Origin: Quillaja saponaria
Taxonomy: Eukaryota; Streptophyta; Magnoliopsida; Fabales; Quillajaceae
Direction of reading: 5' to 3'
Assembly (NCBI GenBank): GCA_029379385.1
Contig: CM055612.1
Coordinates: forward strand, 3,596,001 to 3,660,000
Length of the DNA stretch: 64,000 bases
Shown: positions 1 through 10,462 of the stretch, piece after piece
Layout of the letters: each line of letters begins with the position of its first letter
Numbering within the stretch: the stretch's first letter is position 1
Notes under the pieces: model-generated
Databases searched by the model: none
What the model was told of the DNA's origin: nothing
Seen by the model: only the letters and a program-made list of their open reading frames with translations
Translations under genes and position numbers: made by a program

Positions 1-685
1 TTTTGAAGTTGTATACTTGTTGTAACTGTGAATCTTAGATAGTGTTAGTTTCTGCTACTTCTGGATCTACCCGTGTTCTGGATCAGAACCCTAATTGTTT
101 AATCAGAATTTTTGGTTGTAATTAACAACCATTGCTGAGGATTGTTTAATGTGGGAGTAGACTGCAAGAGGTTTGCTTATTTTAGCAGGATGCAATGCGC
201 CTTCTTCTCTTTCATTATATTTTCCGACGAAAATGTGCTAATGAAGGTTAATATTATTATTATTTTCTTAAGGATATTTGGTTTTTGAATTTATTAATTT
301 TGAGTAATTGTTTTCCCAGCTACCAAAAATAGCATGGTTTTGAGTAATTGTTTCCCCAGCTACTAATTAACAGAGTGGGTGAATCGACTATGGAACAGTT
401 CAAAACTATGCTTTCTGATTTATTGTGTTGTTTTTTATAAGCTATGGGTGGTATGGTATAAAGTCGTTTGTTCAATATGCAAAGATTGGGGATTAATCTT
501 TTGAGCAATTTAGATTACAATCTTTACATTATGATATATTGGTCTGCTTTCCAAGCATCTTCACCTACTTACCCCTTTTTTTGGTTTGTAAGATGTAAAA
601 CCTGTTACCTCATGTATTGTTATCTCATATACTAGACAACTGTGAAATTATCTAACACATGAAGTGTCTTTATCTTTTAAAACAG

Positions 686-3600
686 AAAGCTTGGGAAGTG
701 GCACAGGCCCCTTTTAAGAATTTGCTAATGATGGGCTTCATGATGTGGATGGCTGGAAGTACAGTGCATTTATTCAGCATTGGTATTACATTTTCTGCTC
801 TTTGGCAGCCCATAAGTGCCTTACAAGGAGTCGGGAAGGGTAAGTTGATGGCTAATATGTTTACCTGCAACTTTTTTGTATGTTCTTTTTCTCCATGTTG
901 TTCAAATGATTGTTCTTTTCCATGCGTCAAGAATAAAGAGTGTCAATGATATGTAAGTTTTCTAACCTCAAACAAAATTTCAACTCCCTGTGGTTTTAGT
1001 ATTTATGCAATGCATGGTTTCCAGTAATTGTTATGTGGGATCATGGTGGCTTAGGCTTTCATATCATTGCCATTCTGTACATCTAGCCACGTTAATCTTC
1101 ATTGTTTTTATAGGTGACTTAGATTCTTCTTTTTCTTTAACAATGGTATGATGTATGTATGTTTTATTACTGCAATAGCTATTAGCATTCCAAATAATAC
1201 AAAAGGTGTTATGTAATTCATTTCATAGGTGAATAACAATTTCTGATTGATGTCCAAGCCCCAATAATCTGTACACATCTTCGTTCCCATCATCATAGAT
1301 GTTGAAACTAGTCACAGGAATTTTCACGTTAAGTTTCCTATTTCCACGGCTTTCATTATCTCTCAGAGCAAGGAAATGTCTGCTAGCCATTATTGATTGT
1401 GTTGTATAGAAATCAACTTGTATTGTTAGTGTTTAAAAATATGGGTGGAAATAAATTTATTGAGATTTGAATCCCACTTTTTTTTTAAATAGACGACGTT
1501 AGAAATCATCTCCTCTTAATTTTCTTTTGTGGCTGCCCTTTATTTTTATTTGTTGGTAGCAGGTGTTTAGCTATATGATACTGACGCCTGTTAATGCTAG
1601 ATTAATTTATAGCCTGCTTCATTGCAGGCATTTCACATTCTATGTAGTCTCAATTTTTGGACTTCGGTTCCAGGTTGAGTAAGGGTTGTGGAGAATTAGT
1701 TGCAATGACTATGATTTCCAGAACTATTAGATATCTACTAACCAGGTTGTAACAAAACTTGAAACCTAAAACAAAAAATCTCTGACATCCATTTTTGCAA
1801 AAAATAACCAAGTTTGGCAGTACTACTTGTTCATTTGACATGTTTCTTTGGTCAATTCTTCCTCTCTCTCTCTCTCTCTCTCTCTATTTATATATATATA
1901 TATATTGGGAGAGGAGAGGGGTCATTTTTGTGTGTAGTCCTCCAAGAATCTGCTGTGTTCATCTGCTTTAGGTTATTATTTGGGCTGACATGTCTAGTTG
2001 CCATATATGCTACCAATTTAGTGTTTGTTACTTATAACTTGTATGTCTACACGTGTTTCTCGTTTCTTGCTTTTTGATTATCCTTACTGCCTGCTCTTTT
2101 TTTTTTCTCTTTCAAAGGTTCTAATCTGAGGACTTTTAGTTTATTCCAAGTGCATGATTAATAAATTTTTATTCACTGCAGTTTTTGAGCCTTACAAAGA
2201 CAGTAAAGTAGAACTTCTTGGACCTAAGTTACTGTTCATTGCCCTCAATTTGGGGGGTTTAGCTCTGGGAGTTTGGAAGGTAAGACAAATTATGTTGCCC
2301 CTTAAAATTCCCTGGCCTGCACCCAAAAAGGGTAAAGGAAAAAAAAAATATATATAAAGAGTCCAATTGATAATTCGTATGTGAATCTCATTCTTACAGC
2401 TTAACACGTTGGGACTTCTTCCTACGCATGCATCAGACTGGGTTTCATCCCTACCCCCTGCTCAGGTTTGATTCTCCTTCCTAGGAGCCCCTTTTTAAGA
2501 TGCTTTTCATTTTATTTATTTATACATCTATATTAAAGGGATTCTGAAATGACAACTTTGAAAATCAGATACAGTTACCATGCTGGGCTCTATATAATTG
2601 CTAAAACTTGGAGCAACTGTGAAGAGCTCCAAATTTTTACGTTGGACATAATCTGGCATTTAATTAGCTTTCTTCTTCTCTTCATTATGCATGTCAATAT
2701 ATTTTAAACATTTGAGCATATAATAATATACTTATATCAATATTTTAATTACTTTGACTCCTGAAGAATGAGGCTGAAAGAACCTTATACCTTATTAACA
2801 AAATGTTTAATGAGTTTTGATTGTCCTTAAGATGTTATTCATGATATTTTGAATTGACATTTGTCAAGAGTTTATTTATTTCTGGTAACCTGAGTTTTGA
2901 CTGCCGTTCTGCCCTTTGAATCCGTATTTTCTGTATAGCCCATTTAATGTATCTTCACATTCCTCCCATGGCAAACCTGATTGCAACTAATTTACCTCCT
3001 CTTCATGACACAAAATCTGTTGTTTTTTTATGAAGATTTTTAAAGTGATCATTCTTGCTAGTTGTAAGTTTAAAATGATTCTTGGCAAAACAAATACAAA
3101 AAATCACAAATGATTGCTGTGCTATTCTTTTCAATCTACAAATTGGAAACCCAAGTTTGGAAGAATAAATGTGGGGTGCCAGGACATTGTTGGGCAAAAC
3201 TAGTGCAGTTTCTTTTGTCTTGTGACTTAGAAAATATCCTGGTCTTCCTAAGGCATTAAAATTTATTGAAATTAAAACTGACTGCAAAAGAAAAGTTTGT
3301 TGAAGACTCAGTAGCACGAGGGCATCCTGGTGCTGTTGATGTTATATGGAGTAATAATATGAGAGTCACGCAATTTGTTGAAAGACATTTCGTTCTGTTA
3401 TTTTTGAGAGCCATGATAATGTTAAGGAGAATGAGATAAAACTATATAATAGAACATACATTTTACTTGTTAGTTGATGACATTGGAATCTGGATTGAAT
3501 GTATGATTGATTCCCCAATTTTGGATAGTTTGGTTATTGTAGATACAGGCATCAATAATTTTAATCTGGTTACATTTTAAAATCAGATTGACAAGCTCTA

Positions 3601-3754
3601 GCATACATACCCTATCAGGACTAGTTATTGTACTTGTTCCATCATCGTGATTAGGATTCTGAAAATAACTGTTGATCTGTGAGATTGCTTTTAACAGTGT
3701 ATTGTTTGTCTTCAGGAGGTGGAATATTCAGGCGGGGGTGTAAGTTTTGCTTGA
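686..3754 (+). CDS. EMC4: ER membrane protein complex subunit 4 (EMC4), last four exons
   Basis: EMC4 (DUF1077 family) is a subunit of the ER membrane complex, which inserts transmembrane segments of client proteins. Four exons join in frame with GT-AG borders: 686-839, 2182-2279, 2400-2465 and 3716-3754. The first carries the family core AWEVAQAPFKNLLMMGFMMW and the first membrane segment, ending HLFSIGITFSALWQPISAL. The second gives VFEPYKDSKVELLGPKLLF and the second hydrophobic stretch. The third gives LNTLGLLPTHASDWVSSLPP. The fourth is only EVEYSGGGVSFA and stop. The N-terminal exon lies before the window; bases 1-685 are intron. The introns at 840-2181 and 2466-3715 hold no other gene I recognise. 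The family match is very strong; the last four residues are less certain because the tail varies. A second copy of the last exon lies at 9676-10462. Confidence 0.93.
1861..1906. repeat. (CT)n-(TA)n microsatellite in an EMC4 intron
   Basis: A run of about twelve CT units (1861-1885) passes directly into a TA run (1886-1906) inside the second visible EMC4 intron. It is a simple compound microsatellite, probably length-polymorphic. Confidence 0.9.
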
Positions 3755-4569
3755 TGTGAGACTCTGGTTAGTTCTGCCAGCTTCATGGTTTGGATTTAAC
3801 TGAAGTACTATTAGATTTTGATGCTCTTTAACGGCCAACAGCTTGGTGCTGATGGCCATTTTGGACCGACCATGCATGGATTCTTTTGGTTTTTGAAATA
3901 TGTAACTTAGTCTTATGTCTCAGATTTACTAGTGCTGCAGAAACATATATTGAATTATAAACCTTTATTTTCTACAAAGAGTACAGATGCGGAGCAAAAG
4001 CCAAGGCCTTAATGGCCTGTTGTCCACATTCTCTGCCCTAATTTGTTATTTTACTTGCTGAACATGATGAGTTGTAGTCAGCCGGCTTTTGAATGGTATC
4101 TGGTTACTTAATGTCTGATTAAGCTCAACTCTTTGGAAAAAGTCTAACCCGTTTAGAAGAATTTCTTGTCAGTGTCTATGTAGACTGTGATTAGCTAGGT
4201 TTTCATTCAATCACCATCAATCGTGAATAATTAGTAATAACTAGTAGCATCTGAAGATGGAATAAACCTAAACAATTTTTTTTTAAGTGCTTAACTTGAG
4301 CCCCCGCGACTGTATTATGATATGTGTACGACTTTTTACAGCTAATCCATTTGGATTGGTTTGCTATCATAAATCTCCGTGCCCCGGTTTAACCTTCATG
4401 ACAAAAGAGTTAGTCTTACATGGAATTCGTTCAAACCCATGTATGCCCATAAGAGCCCCATTACTCAAGTTTGAAAAAGAATTAAGGAAAAATTTAATGT
4501 CAAATGTACCATATAACGATGATCAATGTATAAACTTCCCTATCAGCTGGCATGTCACTTCCCTTTACC
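3755..4569. other. EMC4 3' flank and L1 upstream region
   Basis: This holds the EMC4 3'UTR and downstream DNA, then the upstream region of LecRK L1. Bases up to about 4404 recur at 9676-10462. The last 130 bases before L1 resemble those before L3 (about 12140-12273), so the L1 and L3 promoters share ancestry. No other gene is visible. Confidence 0.6.
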
Positions 4570-6522
4570 ATGTCTGTTACCACCAGATGGTCTACTTGTC
4601 TCCAATTCTTAAATTCTCATTGCTTTGTAATTCTTCTCATTTTTCCTCCCTTTGTTCATCCAATTTCTTTCTGCGTTTCTCGTTTTGATAGTGGAGATAC
4701 TAGCAGATTGTACGAAGGTGATGCAACACCTTCTATGGGAACTATCGAGCTGAACATAGTTGATCAGGGGCCAGGGAATCGTGTTGGACGAGCTTCCTAA
4801 TGTGAGCACCTGCACTATGGGAATCTGCTACAGGGATTCTCACAGACTTTACTACTCGTTTCACATTCACCATAGACCTTAAAGGTGGTGCTGACACAAC
4901 CACTGGTAGTGATGGATTGGCCTTTTATCTTGCACCTGTTGGCTGCCAAATTCCACCCAACTCAGCTAGCTCAAATCTAGGATTGTTCAACTCGACCACC
5001 AGAGGAGGCGTGGCTGGAAACCAGATTGTTTTCATTGAGTTTGATACATGGGAAAATCCAGATGTTGATCCTCCTTCACCGGTGCAGAAGCACATTGGAA
5101 TCAACAACAATAACATCTCTTCACTTGCTTATGTAAGTTGGAATCTTGATTACAATAGAACACAAAACGTTGTGATAATTTACAATGCTACTACTAAAGA
5201 CCTTGCTGTTTTCTTGTCAACTGAGTCCAACCCCGCTACCATTTCTGTCTCACAATATCAATCTAATGGAAGCTCTCCCTGAGAAGGTTAAAATTAGATT
5301 CTCAGCTGCTACAGGCAATTTAGGTGAGAGGCATACTATTCACTCATGGGAGTTTAGTTCAACTTTGAATTCAACAGAGGTAAGTGGTAGCAGCAAAAGA
5401 CAGAGGAGGAAGGTAATTATAATAATAAACATTGTCTTTGTTCTTTGCTTTTGATTGCACTTGGAGTGAGCTTGAGTTTCCTATTTGTAAATAAGAAGAG
5501 GAGCAAGAATATCGATAGCCATGGAAATTTTGAGCACGAAAAAGAAACTTTACCAAGGAGGTTTCATTACAAAGAATTAGTAGCAGCTACTAATAGCTTT
5601 GCCAATGATAGAAGGTTAGGACAAGGAGGTTCCCGACAAGTTTACAAAGGAATATTGGTTGATCTAGCCCGCCTAGTTGCCGTTGAAAGAATTTTTGCCA
5701 AATCTGAAAACTGAGAGAATTTTCATCAATGAGGTGAAGGTAATAAGTCGGCTGATACATCGAAACTTGGTGCAATTTGTAGGCTGATGTCATGAGAAAG
5801 AACTATACTGGTGCATGAATACATGCCTAATGGAAGTCTTGACACTCATCTTTTCAGCAATAGAAGAACTCTCCCATGGAATGTGAGATACAAAATAGCT
5901 CTTGGATTGGCTTCCGCAATTCATTATCATCATGAAGATGCAGAGTAGTGTGTCATTCATAGAGACATTAAGTCGGTCAATGTATTACTAGATGCAGATT
6001 TCAGCACCAAGCTTGGTGATTTTGGGGTTGCAAAGCTAGTGGATCCCCTATTAAGGACTCAGATGACAGGGGTGGTAGGGACTTATGGGTACCTAGCCCT
6101 AGAGTATTTTAATCTTGGGAGGGCTACTAAAGAATCAGACATGTGGAGTTGTGGCTCTGGAAATTGCATGTGGCAGGAGAACTTTTAAGGATTACGGGGA
6201 AAGCCATGTTCCTTTAATGAGGTGGGTTTGGGAGCTCTTTGTTGCTGGAAATATTCTTAATGCAGCTGATGAGCGATTGAATATGGAATTTGATGAAAGT
6301 GAAATGAGATGCTTACTAATTGTGGGATTATGGTGCACTCACCCAATTGACAAAAAAAGGCCAAAAGCAGGACAAGTAATTAAGGTTCTTCAAATGGAAG
6401 CACCTTTGCCAGAGCTTCCACGTGACCTGCATGAATTTGTTGTTCATCCAACCCTAGGACAAGTCAAATTCATTCCATCAGCACCCGTAATCACTTCAGG
6501 TCTGGACAACGTAAGACGTTAA
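4570..6522 (+). pseudogene. LecRK L1: L-type lectin receptor kinase pseudogene
   Basis: This locus once encoded a clade-IX-like L-type LecRK: signal peptide, legume-lectin domain, membrane segment, Ser/Thr kinase. The likely old start is ATG 4570 (MSVTTRWSTCLQF). A run of small indels near 4795-4850 gives a stop at 4798-4800 and shifts the frame. The lectin core is then readable from 4917 (FYLAPVGCQIPPNS, then IEFDTWENPDVDPP). A 2-base loss near 5253 shifts the frame again. In the kinase, the glycine loop reads GQGGSRQVYKG, the ATP-binding lysine is glutamate (AVERI), a frameshift follows at about 5712, a CAG-to-TAG stop falls near 5946, and 8 bases are missing near 6144. The C-terminal kinase piece from 6115 is open to 6522. 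It cannot make a full receptor. Confidence 0.9.
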
Positions 6523-7251
6523 AGTACTTATGTCTGTATAATTTGAAAGTTACTGCTGTTTGTTTTCTATCATCTGAAAGTCTCAATATGTTCATAAGCT
6601 TATGTTGTTTTGTCTCTACAAAAGTGGCATTCGACCATAAATCTGTAGCCAAACAGAAAGACAATGTATAAACAATTTATCAAAGTTACATTGAACTTGT
6701 ATTCAGCTTGGTCCTCAATGACAGGAATTTTTTTTGAAAAATATTTTATGGAGCACATACTAACTAATTTTGTGAGGATACATATAGTCAACTCCGATAA
6801 TTTAGGATTACAGATTACATTAGATAGATGTTTGTAAATTGTAACCGTTAGTCCGCATGCCCTTTTTGCTTTTTTCCTCTACCAAGTATACAGAACACAG
6901 TAACATTACATGGTCTAGCGCTTCCAAAGTATTGGGAATGTGGGATAGTTGTCAAGAAACCTGAAATTGGGGTAAAAAACCTGTAAGTTTGACTTTATCG
7001 GTAATGGGAATTATTCCTTTCCTTCTCTAGATTATTTAGTCAAAGAACTCTTAAATATACTTGATATCAACATCTTTGTAAACTGTTGAGAAAGGTTTAT
7101 ATATATTTTTTTCTATTCGATCAGCATCTGTCATGAATAAATAATAGTAATCAGTATTAATCAACCTGTGTAAACTTCCTTAGCCGGCACTATCATTTTT
7201 GTGTCTTCCTAGAAAACTGAGACTAACAATTTACAGACATAGAAACTTATC
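6523..7251. other. Intergenic region between L1 and L2
   Basis: AT-rich spacer holding the L1 3' flank and the L2 promoter. A TATATATA stretch near 7099-7107 lies about 150 bases before the first duplicated ATG at 7252 and is the best TATA candidate. No other gene is visible. Confidence 0.45.
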
Positions 7252-7428
7252 ATGTCTCCAACATGGTGGGTAACTTGTCTCAACTTTTTGGGTACTCATT
7301 GCTTTGTGATTTTTGTGTCTTCCTAGAAAACTAAGATTAATAATTTACAGACATAGAAACTTATCATGTCTCCAACAAGGTGGGAAACTTGTCTCAACTT
7401 TTTGGGTACTCATTGCTTTGTGATTTTT
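7201..7428 (+). repeat. 114-bp tandem duplication over the L2 start
   Basis: Two near-identical 114-base units (7201-7314 and 7315-7428) each carry the end of the 5' leader, an ATG (7252 and 7366) and codons for most of the signal peptide. The first copy reads MSPTWWVTCLNFLGTHC and ends at a TAG at 7324-7326, so it forms a 24-codon upstream reading frame in front of the true L2 start. The copies differ at only a few bases. Confidence 0.9.
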
Positions 7429-8151
7429 CTTATCCTTTTCATTTTGCCTCCCTTTGTTTATCCAATTTCCTTTAGCAAAACTTATTTTGATGCTGGAGAC
7501 CTTGACATACTGTATGAAGGTGATGGTAAATCTTCTTCTATATCCATTGAGCTCAACTTAGTCGGTACACCATTCCGTGTTGGACGAGCTATCTATGCAG
7601 AGAGCTTGCACTTGTGGGACTCTTCTACTGGGATCTTGACAGACTTCACTACTAGTTTCTCATTCACAGTTGCCACTCGTGGTAGTGATGGTTTCGCCTT
7701 TTTTCTTGCCCCTGTTGGCTACAAAATTCCACCCAACTCGGCTGCCGAAAATCTAGGATTGTTTAACATCACTAGCAGAAGAGGCCTACCCAACAACCAG
7801 ATTATTTTTATTGAGTTTGATACCATGGTAAATCCCGAAATTGATCCTCCACCACCGGTGAAGAAGCACATTGGAATCAACAACAATAGCATCTCTTCAC
7901 TTGCTTATGCAAGTTGGAATCTTGAGTACAATATAACACAAGAGGTTCTGATAGCTTACAATTCTACTACTAAAGACCTTGTTGTTGTCTTGTCAAATGA
8001 GTCCAACTCTGGTAGTATTTCTCTGTCTCACAATATCAATCTAATGGAAGCTCTCCCTGAGTGGATTACTATTGGATTCTCAGCTTCTACAGGCAATTTA
8101 GGTGAGCGACACACTATACACTCATGGAAATTTAATTCAACTATGAATTAG
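7366..8151 (+). CDS. LecRK L2, lectin half (signal peptide plus legume-lectin domain)
   Basis: A 261-residue open frame encodes an N-terminal hydrophobic signal peptide (about residues 1-35) and a complete legume-lectin domain. Visible family marks are the sugar-site segment GSDGFAFFLAPVG, the metal-binding segment FIEFDTMVNPEIDPPPPVKK, then HIGINNNSISS, and the closing HTIHSWKFNSTMN. It stops at TAG 8149-8151, just before where sister genes enter the juxtamembrane linker. Compared with L1 and L4, about 7 bases are missing here, and that creates the stop. If expressed, the product would be a secreted soluble lectin without a kinase. I chose ATG 7366 because the upstream ATG 7252 runs into a stop. 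L2 is best seen as a broken receptor gene, but this half is intact. Confidence 0.7.
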   Translation: MSPTRWETCLNFLGTHCFVIFLILFILPPFVYPISFSKTYFDAGDLDILYEGDGKSSSISIELNLVGTPFRVGRAIYAESLHLWDSSTGILTDFTTSFSFTVATRGSDGFAFFLAPVGYKIPPNSAAENLGLFNITSRRGLPNNQIIFIEFDTMVNPEIDPPPPVKKHIGINNNSISSLAYASWNLEYNITQEVLIAYNSTTKDLVVVLSNESNSGSISLSHNINLMEALPEWITIGFSASTGNLGERHTIHSWKFNSTMN

Positions 8152-9308
8152 TAAATGCTAGCAGCAAAAGACAGACGAAGAAGACACTTGTTGTGGTAAT
8201 TATTGTTTGCCTTTTTTCTTTCATTTTGGCAGCACTTGGACTGAGCTTTGGTTTCCTATATGTAAAGAAGAAGAGGAGCAAGAATATTGATAGCCATGGA
8301 AATGATCTCGAAAGAGAAACTTTCCCAAGGAGATTTCATTATCAAGAATTAGTGGTAGCTACTAATAGCTTTGCCAATGATAGAAGGCTAGGACAAGGAG
8401 GGTCTGGACAAGTTTACAAAGGAATATTGATTGATCTATGTCGCTTAGTTGCTGTGAAAAGAATTATTGCTAAATCTGAAAACTCAGACAGAACCTTCAT
8501 CAATGAAGCAAAAATAATAAGCCGTCTGATACATCGAAACTTGGTGCAGTTTATAGGATGGTGTAATGAGGAAGACGAAATCTTACTGGTGCATGAATTC
8601 ATGCCTAATGGAAGCCTTGACACTCATTTGTTTGGTAATAGAAGGACCCTGCAATGGAATTTGAGGTACAAGATAGCTTTAGGATTAGCTTCTGCAATGC
8701 ATTATCTTCATGAAGATGCAGAGCAGTGTGTCATTCACAGAGATATTAAGTCAGCTAATGTATTATTGGGCAGAGATTTTAGCACCAAGCTAGGTGATTT
8801 TGGGGTGGCAAAGCTGGTGGATCCTCTATTAAGAACTCAGATGAACGGGGTAGTAGGGACTTATGGGTACCTAGCCCCAGAGTATTTTAATCATGGGAAG
8901 GCTAGTAAAGAATCTGACATGTATAGTTTTGGAGTTGTGGCTCTGGAAATTGTATGTGGGAGGAGGACATATCTGGATAATGAGGGAGACCATGTTCCTT
9001 TGTTGAAGTGGGTTTGGGAGCTTTATGTTGCAGGAGATATTCTAAATGCAGCTGATGAGAGATTGAAAATGGAATTTGATGAAAGTGAAATGAGATGCTT
9101 GTTAATTGTGGGTTTATGGTGCACTCACCCCAATGACAGGAAAAGACCAAAAGCAGGGCAAGTAATAAAGGTTCTTCAACTGGGAGCGCCATTGCCAGAG
9201 CTTCCACATGACATGCATGAAAATGTTGTCCATCCAACCCATGGTGGACAAGCCAATTCTATTCAATCACAACCCATCACTTCAAGTCTGGAAAAGGGAG
9301 GACGTTAA
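8145..9308 (+). CDS. LecRK L2, membrane segment plus kinase half (frame-shifted from its lectin)
   Basis: After the 7-base loss at about 8146, the receptor continues one frame over with no further lesion. It holds a hydrophobic membrane segment (VIIVCLFSFILAALGLSFGF) and basic stop-transfer KKKRSK. The kinase follows, with glycine loop GQGGSGQVYKG, lysine VAVKR, catalytic HRDIKSAN, DFGVAK, APEYF and the tail ending SSLEKGGR. All catalytic residues are present. There is no ATG before the membrane segment in this frame, so independent translation is doubtful. I treat it as the second half of a disrupted gene. The kinase is extremely close to that of L4 on the opposite strand. Confidence 0.7.
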   Translation, partial: ELVNASSKRQTKKTLVVVIIVCLFSFILAALGLSFGFLYVKKKRSKNIDSHGNDLERETFPRRFHYQELVVATNSFANDRRLGQGGSGQVYKGILIDLCRLVAVKRIIAKSENSDRTFINEAKIISRLIHRNLVQFIGWCNEEDEILLVHEFMPNGSLDTHLFGNRRTLQWNLRYKIALGLASAMHYLHEDAEQCVIHRDIKSANVLLGRDFSTKLGDFGVAKLVDPLLRTQMNGVVGTYGYLAPEYFNHGKASKESDMYSFGVVALEIVCGRRTYLDNEGDHVPLLKWVWELYVAGDILNAADERLKMEFDESEMRCLLIVGLWCTHPNDRKRPKAGQVIKVLQLGAPLPELPHDMHENVVHPTHGGQANSIQSQPITSSLEKGGR

Positions 9309-9675
9309 AGTATTGAAGCAGCAGCAATTACACAACTAGAGTTCTGTACAATTCCTGCAAAAAGTTTCATTACTCAGGCATGAATAATGGCAAACGGAAG
9401 CCCCATACTACCTGTCAGTAATCTGTCCGTATGATTTGTACATATTCTGATATTCCCTTATCCAGTGAATGAATAGTTAAAAAGTTTAAACAATGTGATG
9501 AAGGTTTCTCCACCACCGAAAGTTCTGCTTAATACTAGTAAGGATATGATTAATCAGATTAAGTGAATATGAAAAGCATTTCCCGTACTTGTATGCTCGT
9601 AAGAAACTAGATGAATGTGCCCGTGAGGTGCAAGGTTTGCTTTATTTTATTTAAATATGATGCGTCTTTAAGTTT
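9309..9675. other. L2 3' flank, shared with L3
   Basis: The L2 3' flank. Bases 9309-9650 closely match 14239-14580 after L3, including the segment that follows the GGACGT stop region. This shows that the 3' ends of L2 and L3 descend from one sequence. No gene is visible. Confidence 0.7.
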
Positions 9676-10462
9676 GTTATTGTTGGAGACACAAGCATCA
9701 ATAATTTAATCTGGTTACATTTTAAATCAGATTAACAAGTTCTAGCATACATGCCCTATAAGGACTGGATATTGTACTTGTTCCATTATCGTGATTAGGA
9801 TTCTGAAAATAACTGTTGATCTGTGAGATTGCTTTTAACAAATTATTGTTTGTGTTCAGAAGGTGGAATATTCAGGGGGGGGGGGGGGGTATAATTTTGC
9901 CTGATGTGAGACTCTGGTTAGTTCTGCAAACTTCTTGATTTGGATTTAACTGAAATCTTATTAGATTTTGATGCTCTTTATCGGCCAGCAGCTTGGTGCT
10001 GATGGTCATTTTGGACCGACCCTGCATGGATTCTTTTGGTTTATGAAGTATGTAACTTAGTCATGTCTCAGATGTACTATTGCTGCAGAATTAACATATA
10101 TTTTGTCCGAGTAAATCACTCTCCTTTATGCAGATTTACTCTATTGTATTTAGCTTTATTTTAAGTTAGATTCTGTTACGTGATCAATTATCAAGTAGCC
10201 TCTATATAATGACTTTTTCTATATAATCAAATCATCCCATCCTGTGCCCTGATTTGTTATTTTACTTGCTTAACATGATGAGTTGTAGTCAGCTGGCTTT
10301 TGAATGGTATTTGTGGACTGTGATTAGATCGATAAGGTTTCTTAACTTCAGATTCCCCTACTGTATTATGTATGATATGTATACAATTTTTTACAGCTCA
10401 CTAATTTGGCTTGGTTTGCTAATTTGAAGCTCTGTCCCTCGGTTTAACCTTCATGATCATAG
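9676..10462 (+). pseudogene. Orphan copy of the EMC4 last exon and 3' flank
   Basis: The region matches about 3533-4404, which holds the EMC4 last intron end, last exon and 3' flank. The exon equivalent lies near 9861-9905. There the original GGCGGGGGTG has become a run of 15 G (9875-9889). Without the upstream exons it is a non-functional passenger of tandem duplication. The original 3950-4010 segment is replaced here by an unrelated stretch at about 10095-10245. Confidence 0.85.

Noticed and set aside
670..930. 86-residue minus-strand ORF
   Set aside because: It is antisense to the EMC4 exon at 686-839.
5380..5400. Perfect splice-donor-like GAGGTAAGTGG in L1
   Set aside because: The same bases are ordinary coding sequence (TEVSGS) in the linker of sister genes, and no matching acceptor restores the frame.
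8149..8231. Possible intron (GTAAAT...GGCAG) that would rescue the L2 stop
   Set aside because: The join would not restore the kinase frame, would cut into the membrane segment, and sister LecRKs are intronless.
8902..9237. 111-residue minus-strand ORF, with an almost identical one on the plus strand at 20471-20806
   Set aside because: They are antisense shadows of the conserved kinase C-lobes of L2 and L4; their similarity only reflects the sense genes.
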